Part shown: positions 1 through 4,630 of the stretch, in pieces
Numbering within the stretch: the stretch's first letter is position 1
Layout: each line of letters opens with the position of its first letter
NCBI GenBank assembly: GCA_024276395.1
Contig: JAJRXH010000511.1
Coordinates: 1-5,926 of the forward strand
Length of the DNA: 5,926 nt
Direction: 5' to 3'
Source: an archaeon
GTDB taxonomy: Archaea > Asgardarchaeota > Heimdallarchaeia > Hodarchaeales > S146-22
The notes under the pieces: model-generated
Databases searched by the model: none
Seen by the model: the letters and a program-made list of their open reading frames with translations, nothing else
Told to the model about the DNA's origin: nothing
Translations under genes and position numbers: made by a program

Positions 1-1415
1 ATAAAAGAAATGATTGCTGAAAATGCGCTAGCAATCAAGGGAAGTGAAAGATATGACTCATTTTCTTCCTCTTCTTCGCTACTTACAGTCTCACGCACTA
101 ACAAGTCAGGATGAAAGGCATGATACAACAACAAAACACCAGATTCAAGCATGACCATCAGGAGCATAGGATCCAAAGGCGGATAGCTATCCTCTACCCA
201 GAATAAGGGAAAAGTAGCCATAAAAGAGGCTAACAAGATGAAAATACCCGTGATCAATAAATTATTGGTCGGGAAATAGTATAATCCCACGAAAATGCCC
301 CATCCCAGCCCAAAGATGAGCGAGACATAGGCAATCGCATAATATTTTCCAGTTGCGGATCTTGGTGCGAGATCTGCCCAAACAGATGAATCTAATGTTA
401 CATGTATGAATGAAAATCCTATCCCGAATCCCATTGCTGATAAATAGAAAGCTAAGACACCAACCTCAGCGAGATACCCTTGAACGAATCCTGAAACGCC
501 AATCACGTACGTTCCTAGAATGATCATTGATTTTCTTCCTATTTTATCAGAAAGAATTCCCGATAAGAGGACAAACATACCATCAAACAACAACGCGACC
601 ATCCAAAATTCAATTCGTGCACTTGTCACACCCAGCGTGTTAACACCAGCAGCAATCACGGAGGTTGTCGTGACGCCAATCACGAAATAAATCAACGAAT
701 GGCTAATAGCATAGCTCCGCACTGAAGGACGACTAAGAATGCTCTTCCAAGTAAAGAGATCCACGGGGAATTCCTTGTATCCAGATAGCCTCACGGAAGG
801 CAAAACACGATCATGATAGGTCTTAGGAAATCGAAAGGAGACATACAAGTAACAAACACCTAGAAAAAAATTAAAGAATCCCAGTAAGGGAAGAACATGA
901 AGAAGTGGCACGATGAATCTGACAATTAAAAGCTCTCCCACGGTAATGAGAGAAAAAACTATAATCACGATGCTAAAAGTCCTACTGCGGCGACGCCAGT
1001 CTACTAATTCATCATAAATCTCAACCAAGCCGATGGCTAACGGACCCATGCTAATTCCTAGAATGAAATAAGCCATCACGCCAACGACAAAATTTGGAAT
1101 AAGAAATAACATGAACATTCCAATGGAAACCCCAAATAAGGAGATGATGATCCAAGGGTCTAGATTGAACCGTTCTTTATCCATATAATGTCCGAATAAA
1201 CAAAGAGATAACCAAGAAAGCAATTGTGCAACGAAGAGTACTTGATTTCCAGATCCAAGTATTGGGGTCTTCAAGTCAAATTCTGCAATTTCAAGGAGGG
1301 GAATCGCAAAAACAAGTAAAAATATGCCAGCATTCATCCATAAACCCAGTGCTGGGATGAAAAAACGAAGTAATTCCAATCTCTCTAACGAAAAAGCTGT
1401 CTCATTTTCGAACAT
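1..1415 (-). CDS. MFS transporter with C-terminal longin/roadblock-like extension (3' end missing)
   Basis: I translated this by hand from the ATG at 1415-1413. It stays open to the left edge (471 full codons), and an in-frame TAG lies three codons upstream, so only this ATG or the two TTG codons before it can be the start. About twelve hydrophobic segments fill residues 17-406. A central hydrophilic loop spans about 196-232. A textbook MFS motif A (G286, L288, D290, K291, G293, R294, K295) follows the eighth segment; the N-terminal copy near 75-82 is degenerate (G75, D79, K80, R82). These features identify a secondary transporter of the cytoplasmic membrane; the substrate cannot be told. After the last membrane segment, residues 413-471 form an extra tail: a probable beta hairpin (about 417-435), a glutamate-rich loop (447-451), then a small-residue amphipathic helix (458-471). 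This order resembles the start of longin/roadblock-like domains common in Asgard archaea. MFS assignment is firm; tail assignment is inference. Confidence 0.85.
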   Translation of the reverse strand, partial: MFENETAFSLERLELLRFFIPALGLWMNAGIFLLVFAIPLLEIAEFDLKTPILGSGNQVLFVAQLLSWLSLCLFGHYMDKERFNLDPWIIISLFGVSIGMFMLFLIPNFVVGVMAYFILGISMGPLAIGLVEIYDELVDWRRRSRTFSIVIIVFSLITVGELLIVRFIVPLLHVLPLLGFFNFFLGVCYLYVSFRFPKTYHDRVLPSVRLSGYKEFPVDLFTWKSILSRPSVRSYAISHSLIYFVIGVTTTSVIAAGVNTLGVTSARIEFWMVALLFDGMFVLLSGILSDKIGRKSMIILGTYVIGVSGFVQGYLAEVGVLAFYLSAMGFGIGFSFIHVTLDSSVWADLAPRSATGKYYAIAYVSLIFGLGWGIFVGLYYFPTNNLLITGIFILLASFMATFPLFWVEDSYPPLDPMLLMVMLESGVLLLYHAFHPDLLVRETVSSEEEEENESYLSLPLIASAFSAIISF

Positions 1416-1440
1416 CAACAAAACCTATCTTCATTTCTCA

Positions 1441-1447
1441 TTTTTAT
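1441..1447 (-). promoter_or_regulatory. TATA-like box for the MFS gene
   Basis: On the minus strand this reads ATAAAAA, centred 29 bases before the ATG at 1415. With normal archaeal TATA-to-start-site spacing (about 25 bases), transcription would begin within a few bases of the start codon. The very short leader has no ribosome binding site. A second AT-rich stretch at 1463-1472 is an alternative. Confidence 0.45.
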
Positions 1448-1462
1448 GACCCCGCCGCATGA

Positions 1463-1470
1463 TTAATAAA
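1463..1470 (+). promoter_or_regulatory. TATA-like box for the 181-residue cysteine protein gene
   Basis: TTAATAAA is centred about 32 bases upstream of the ATG at 1499, giving an expected leader of only a few bases. No Shine-Dalgarno-like sequence lies before the ATG. The box sits in the 83-base divergent region shared with the MFS gene, so the two genes could be co-regulated. Confidence 0.4.
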
Positions 1471-1498
1471 GATGTAGTAACAACGTAAAGCGGTAACG

Positions 1499-2044
1499 AT
1501 GTCGGAAGTTGTGGAACTAGAAAAACGGTGGCTCGAGGCTATAAAAAACTGGGTACTAGATATTGGAAGAACCATCAAATTTCTCAAGGAATCTGATGAT
1601 GAACACTTGCTACCTCAGTACACGCAATACCTAATCGATGATTATAACTCTAGGATTTTTAACATCATTGCAAGGCAATTAGACCTTCCAGTCATGAATG
1701 GCGAAAACATCAAGACCGAGGAAGAATTACTCAACAAAATCCAAAAAGAAATAAGAAAACTCACGGCAGAAGAAGTAATGGATGCAATGGGATTTATCGG
1801 TGAGTTAATGGGTCAAACTCACACGGTATTTGAAGCAAGTGAGAGGCACGCGTTGGGCATAGTCTTGCACTGTTCACCATACGAGTGGTTAAAGGAGAGA
1901 GGATTAGTAGGATCTGGATTCCCTTGTAAAATATGGTGCGGTTTATTCGTCGAAGAATTCACGCGGCAATTTGGGTTCAAAGGACGCATAAGAAGAACGA
2001 AAAAGGGATGCATCCTCTCCATTACCAAGAAAGAAACCACGTAA
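1499..2044 (+). CDS. Four-cysteine protein of unknown function, 181 residues
   Basis: I do not recognise this protein with certainty. Residues 1-105 are charged and mainly helical. The C-terminal part carries four cysteines: C125, preceded by H124; C143 and C147 in a CxxxC arrangement; and C171 in a final beta-like strand. A small cysteine-containing C-terminal fold of this kind recalls archaeal V4R-like or methanogen-output-type sensor domains, which bind a metal, cofactor or small hydrophobic ligand, but that is a weak resemblance from pattern alone. A strongly basic stretch (R163 to K169) precedes the last cysteine. There is no signal peptide or membrane segment, so it should be cytoplasmic. 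The ATG is preceded by an in-frame stop at 1478-1480, so the start is well placed. It is divergent from the MFS gene and has its own TATA-like box. A role as redox or ligand sensor is speculation. Confidence 0.8.
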   Translation: MSEVVELEKRWLEAIKNWVLDIGRTIKFLKESDDEHLLPQYTQYLIDDYNSRIFNIIARQLDLPVMNGENIKTEEELLNKIQKEIRKLTAEEVMDAMGFIGELMGQTHTVFEASERHALGIVLHCSPYEWLKERGLVGSGFPCKIWCGLFVEEFTRQFGFKGRIRRTKKGCILSITKKETT

Positions 2045-2086
2045 TACCCACGACATACCACGACATCGCTAATGCCTAAAACGTTC

Positions 2087-2107
2087 TTTTTTTCACTTTT
2101 CTTCTTT
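2087..2107 (+). terminator. T-rich archaeal-type terminator
   Basis: A run of seven T followed by further T-rich blocks lies about 40 bases after the stop codon of the four-cysteine protein gene, with no hairpin. Archaeal RNA polymerase commonly terminates at such intrinsic T-tracts. It lies before the TATA-like box of the next gene, which supports separate transcripts. Confidence 0.5.
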
Positions 2108-2134
2108 AGAAAGGCCACGAACATATTATCAACA

Positions 2135-2141
2135 TTTAAAA
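2135..2141 (+). promoter_or_regulatory. TATA-like box for the 168-residue protein gene
   Basis: TTTAAAA is centred 26 bases before the TTG at 2164. Standard archaeal spacing puts the transcription start on or next to that TTG, so this promoter supports both the unusual start codon and a leaderless mRNA. Confidence 0.5.
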
Positions 2142-2163
2142 CTTACCAATACGATCCATTTTC

Positions 2164-2670
2164 TTGAAATTACTGTCAACACACCAAAATTCTACTACTT
2201 TTACTTTCAACGCTCTCTCTCACATCATTCAAGAAGTTTCTAATCACCATACCATATTGGTGAAAATCGTGTCAAGCAGCATCCTAGAGAAGGATGACTA
2301 TTTTTTCCTCACGTTGGAAGAGATTCTCCGACCACGAGAAGAGCAACAGGCAAAGAATCTAAGAAATTCATCAATATTTCTCCAATTATTACAAAAAAAA
2401 GGCAACAAAACGAGTTCTTCACGATTTTATCTTCGGATTCCAGAAAACGAACTAACGAACTTCATCCACCAATTACAAGATGAAAACGTCGTGACAGTAA
2501 AACTAGGAATAACCGACTGGGAACTTTACATCAATAGGGAAGGGCTAGGACACTTACAGCTAATTGCTGATAATGAACTTGCCATTGATATCGAAATTGA
2601 AGTTACTGCCAAAAATGAAAAAGGCACCATAACTCCCGTGGAGCCTGTGGAGCCAGATGACGAAATATAA
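2164..2670 (+). CDS. Hypothetical protein, 168 residues, TTG start
   Basis: No family is recognised. The frame has a TAA at 2137-2139 and no ATG or GTG between that stop and the TTG at 2164, so TTG is the best start; the TATA-like box 26 bases upstream agrees. The product looks soluble, with no signal peptide or membrane segment. It appears to alternate helices (about 15-26, 51-80, 94-106) and beta strands (about 31-39, 86-91, 109-115, 118-124, 140-148), suggesting a compact alpha/beta fold. There are no cysteines. It ends in an acidic tail with a repeated proline-valine-glutamate motif (about 158-168), coded by a short GTGGAGCC repeat in the DNA; this tail is probably disordered. The gene converges on the TPR gene with only 40 bases between the two stop codons. 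It could be lineage-specific. That it is a real gene is fairly likely from length and promoter. Confidence 0.65.
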   Translation: MKLLSTHQNSTTFTFNALSHIIQEVSNHHTILVKIVSSSILEKDDYFFLTLEEILRPREEQQAKNLRNSSIFLQLLQKKGNKTSSSRFYLRIPENELTNFIHQLQDENVVTVKLGITDWELYINREGLGHLQLIADNELAIDIEIEVTAKNEKGTITPVEPVEPDDEI

Positions 2671-2710
2671 AATAAATGGAAGGAATGAGGGATCCGGATC
2701 ATAAAAACAA

Positions 2711-3838
2711 TCAATCTTCTCGTTCGAGTTCTGTTATGAGACTCATTGCCTTCCTAAGATATTTTCGTGCCAACTCAATGTTGCCCATGACTTCATTCAT
2801 TTGTGATAATATATTGTAGGCAGTTAAACAATCGTAAGGATCTCCGACCTTTTCAGCAATCTCGCGGAAATTTTCCACTGCCTGCATTGCTTCATCTTGC
2901 TGATTATTAATCCACATGAATTGACTCAAATTTACTAGGGGAGCTGCTGAAAGCCATTCTGCATTTGAATTATAAGCATAAGCTAAGGATTTCTCAAAAC
3001 ATTCCTTGGCTTTTTCCCAATTTGCCTGATTCAAGTACCACATCCCAATTCGATTATAAATGATTGAGAGTAAATGTTGTGAATCAATAAGCTGTGCATA
3101 TTCAAGCGACTGATCATAATGATAGAAGGCTAACTCAAGCTCATTCTGATTGAAATAAAGCTGTCCCAATCGCAAGTGAGCTTTCGCAATGAAAAAACGA
3201 TGTCGCAATTTCTCTAGAGAGGGTAAAATGTTCTTCAATTCCTTGGTTACTCTTCCCCGAAGAGATTTTTCTGAGCGAAGAAGATAGAGCTTACGAATGA
3301 GAATGAAAGGAAGGACATGCTCCTTGATGAGGGGGTCTTTTCTTGCTAACACCTCTATTTCACGTGCATAACGCAACACAGGACGAATTTTTCTCCGCAT
3401 TGAATGCAGGTATCCAGAGATAGCTAATTTTTCCGCTTGCAAGAATTCGTCATTAGTAATAGATAACAACTGAACTTGTCGAATGGCGCTTCCAACTTCG
3501 GCTTGAAAAGCGAGAGATAAAGCACCAAACAAGCGTGCACCAACACTGTATGGATACTGTTCAACGAGATCATCAAGAATGACAAGCTCACCCACAAAAA
3601 AAGCTGTTCTCGCCGCTAAATAAGTAAGTTCCATTAAATCTCGTTCAGTTAACGTGGTGGACCGGCTACGCATTAATGACAACGTTCCCCATAACACGGC
3701 TTTTAAATCGCATACTTCTGAATGTCGTTGAAGATAAGTTGTCACGTGTCCCTCTAATTCACCTAATAAACGTTCGGAAACTCTGTATAAATGAGGTTTT
3801 ATCTCTGGAATTGTACTGATGTCCAATCTTATCGCCAC
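2711..3838 (-). CDS. Tetratricopeptide-repeat (TPR) protein, 375 residues
   Basis: This is an all-helical repeat protein. The C-terminal half holds at least four TPR-like helix pairs at about 214-247, 257-290, 297-330 and 337-370, with the usual small and aromatic residues, for example A..LGQLYF, YNRIGMWYL, A.ECFEKSLAYA and A.KYLRKAMSL. The N-terminal half (1-210) is also helical and probably contains degenerate repeats. TPR arrays bind proteins, so a scaffold or adaptor role is likely; the partner is unknown. No enzyme domain, signal peptide or membrane segment is seen. The start is GTG; no ATG occurs between it and the upstream in-frame TGA, and the next Met (M56) would cut off a helical region that looks real. 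No ribosome binding site is visible. It lies 93 bases downstream of elf1 on the same strand, with a T-tract between them, so a shared transcript is possible but not required. Confidence 0.85.
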   Translation of the reverse strand: MAIRLDISTIPEIKPHLYRVSERLLGELEGHVTTYLQRHSEVCDLKAVLWGTLSLMRSRSTTLTERDLMELTYLAARTAFFVGELVILDDLVEQYPYSVGARLFGALSLAFQAEVGSAIRQVQLLSITNDEFLQAEKLAISGYLHSMRRKIRPVLRYAREIEVLARKDPLIKEHVLPFILIRKLYLLRSEKSLRGRVTKELKNILPSLEKLRHRFFIAKAHLRLGQLYFNQNELELAFYHYDQSLEYAQLIDSQHLLSIIYNRIGMWYLNQANWEKAKECFEKSLAYAYNSNAEWLSAAPLVNLSQFMWINNQQDEAMQAVENFREIAEKVGDPYDCLTAYNILSQMNEVMGNIELARKYLRKAMSLITELERED

Positions 3839-3868
3839 GACAAAAGTGATAATATTTTTTCGACCGTG

Positions 3869-3876
3869 AAAAAATA
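3869..3876 (-). terminator. T-tract after the elf1-like gene
   Basis: On the minus strand this reads TATTTTTT. It lies about 55 bases past the stop codon of the Elf1-like gene and about 30 bases before the GTG of the TPR gene. A hairpin-free T-run is the usual archaeal intrinsic terminator. The same AT-rich area, together with AAAAAATA at 3853-3860, may also serve as the TPR gene's promoter, so the two roles cannot be separated by eye. Confidence 0.35.
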
Positions 3877-3931
3877 AGGAAAGGCTTCATCAAGGTCGAT
3901 CATACTCCAATAACGATTAGCAATCCCTCGT

Positions 3932-4228
3932 TCAAGCAGCCACTTCTTCTTCCCTTTCCTCTTCTTCTAAACGAGCATAATATTCATCCAGAAAATCTCC
4001 GTATACATCTACCGGCTCATCCAATTTTTTAATGGTCCTTGTTTCATGAAGGCCACACTTGCTGCATACAATTTCTGCGACCTTTTTTTTGCGGTCAATT
4101 AAGACTTGAACAGTTGGCACTCGTGATGGCTCAATGCAAGCTGGACATTCAAATTCAGTTGGCAATTGTGGTTTAGGTCTTGGACGTACGCGCCGTCTCT
4201 TTCTTCTTCCCATCTGCATTCCCTTCAT
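3932..4228 (-). CDS. elf1: Elf1-like transcription elongation factor (zinc ribbon)
   Basis: The 98-residue product matches the layout of eukaryotic Elf1/ELOF1. It has a strongly basic N-terminal tail starting MGRRKRRR (M6 onward), a zinc ribbon with C28-x2-C31 and C55-x2-C58, and the diagnostic EPVDVY motif (71-76) followed by an acidic helix, where eukaryotic Elf1 has EPVDVYSDW. It ends in a glutamate-rich tail (88-95). Family knowledge: in eukaryotes Elf1 binds RNA polymerase II near the Spt4/5 site, aids elongation through nucleosomes and takes part in transcription-coupled repair; homologues are known in some archaea. Here it should bind the archaeal RNA polymerase. Three in-frame ATGs exist (M1, M4, M6). 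M6, at 4213, matches the usual family N-terminus, while M4 has an AAGGGA sequence just before it; the longest form is listed. A clear TATA box lies upstream at 4263-4270. Confidence 0.9.
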   Translation of the reverse strand: MKGMQMGRRKRRRVRPRPKPQLPTEFECPACIEPSRVPTVQVLIDRKKKVAEIVCSKCGLHETRTIKKLDEPVDVYGDFLDEYYARLEEEEREEEVAA

Positions 4229-4262
4229 CGATATTTTGTCTATGCACCAGTAAGCACAATGG

Positions 4263-4270
4263 TTTTTATA
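4263..4270 (-). promoter_or_regulatory. elf1: TATA box of the elf1-like gene
   Basis: On the minus strand this is TATAAAAA within a purine-rich context, the best TATA box in the window. Its centre is 38 bases before the first ATG (4228) and 53 before M6, predicting transcription from around 4240 and a leader of about 12-27 bases depending on the start codon. Confidence 0.7.
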
Positions 4271-4290
4271 TCTTCATCTTCTATCCACTG

Positions 4291-4322
4291 TATCTTTCAT
4301 TATCTTTATCTTTCATTATCTT
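4291..4322. repeat. Perfect 16-base tandem duplication upstream of the elf1 promoter
   Basis: TATCTTTCATTATCTT occurs at 4291-4306 and again, identical and without a gap, at 4307-4322; a partial third unit (TCTTTCATC) follows. On the minus strand it is a purine-rich GATAATGAAAGATA repeat beginning about 20 bases upstream of the elf1 TATA box, where archaeal activators can bind. It could be an operator or simply replication slippage in a simple-sequence tract. Confidence 0.85.
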
Positions 4323-4501
4323 TCTTTCATCACGGTGATTAGCGAACATTCATCATTTATCTCAACAACAAAAGCTTAATGAAGAACTGACAAAGTGCTG
4401 AATATCCTCACCAAAATCATGAATGCTCACGACACGACCACTCATTATTCATCCACCGTGAACGTAAGATGACCCATTTCCTCAAGTGATGATGAAAACA
4501 C

Positions 4502-4525
4502 TCAACACGTTCAACACATCAACAC
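4502..4525 (+). repeat. Three TCAACAC direct repeats
   Basis: TCAACAC begins at 4502, 4511 and 4519, a spacing of 9 and 8 bases, close to one DNA turn. It lies about 80 bases upstream of the ATPase TATA box. Regular spacing is compatible with a regulator binding site, but such a short motif could arise by chance. Confidence 0.4.
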
Positions 4526-4540
4526 CAAAAAATCGGCTCT

Positions 4541-4561
4541 TTTACCTAAAAGACTGGTAAA
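4541..4561. repeat. Inverted repeat TTTACC-N9-GGTAAA upstream of the ATPase promoter
   Basis: Six-base arms (4541-4546 and 4556-4561) are separated by nine bases, a dyad of the size bound by dimeric helix-turn-helix regulators. It ends about 40 bases upstream of the ATPase TATA box. Proposed only as a candidate operator. Confidence 0.35.
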
Positions 4562-4601
4562 TAGACGATTATACTCTTTTCCACTTTGTATTAAAGAAAG
4601 C

Positions 4602-4609
4602 TTTTATAT
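4602..4609 (+). promoter_or_regulatory. TATA box of the Ca2+-ATPase gene
   Basis: TTTTATAT, preceded by a purine-rich GAAAG that could serve as TFB recognition element, is centred 25 bases before the ATG at 4631. Transcription would then start at the ATG itself, giving a leaderless mRNA. Confidence 0.6.
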
Positions 4610-4630
4610 TCAAGACAAAAAGATGATATC

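Larger units (their letters stand above)
4229..4630. other. 402-base divergent intergenic region between elf1-like and Ca2+-ATPase genes
   Basis: No open reading frame of useful length was found on either strand. It contains the elf1 TATA box (4263-4270), a 16-base perfect tandem duplication (4291-4322), an 11-base palindrome ATCACGGTGAT (4329-4339), whose TCACGGTG core recurs inverted at 4454-4461, three TCAACAC copies (4502-4525), an inverted repeat TTTACC/GGTAAA (4541-4561) and the ATPase TATA box (4602-4609). I looked for C/D-box RNA (paired RTGATGA and CTGA boxes) and tRNA-like structure and found none that hold up. The length is generous for a simple divergent promoter, so extra control elements or an unrecognised small RNA are possible. 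Confidence 0.6.

Noticed and set aside
2044..2066. Short direct repeat CACGACAT after the four-cysteine protein gene
   Set aside because: Only two copies of about seven to eight bases; too short to support a function or mobile-element footprint.
1819..2124. Minus-strand reading frame of 101 codons
   Set aside because: It overlaps the four-cysteine protein gene and its T-tract on the opposite strand, and its product has no recognisable features; a shadow frame.
2526..2714. Minus-strand reading frame of 62 codons
   Set aside because: Antisense to the end of the 168-residue gene, with a low-complexity serine-rich product; a shadow.
4291..4322. Start of a CRISPR array
   Set aside because: The two units are directly adjacent with no spacers, and are too short and AT-rich for CRISPR repeats.
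4323..4520. Possible C/D-box small RNA, from TGATGA-like boxes on both strands
   Set aside because: Several C-box-like sequences occur, but none is followed by a CTGA box at the right distance on the same strand, so the required C-D'-C'-D order is missing.
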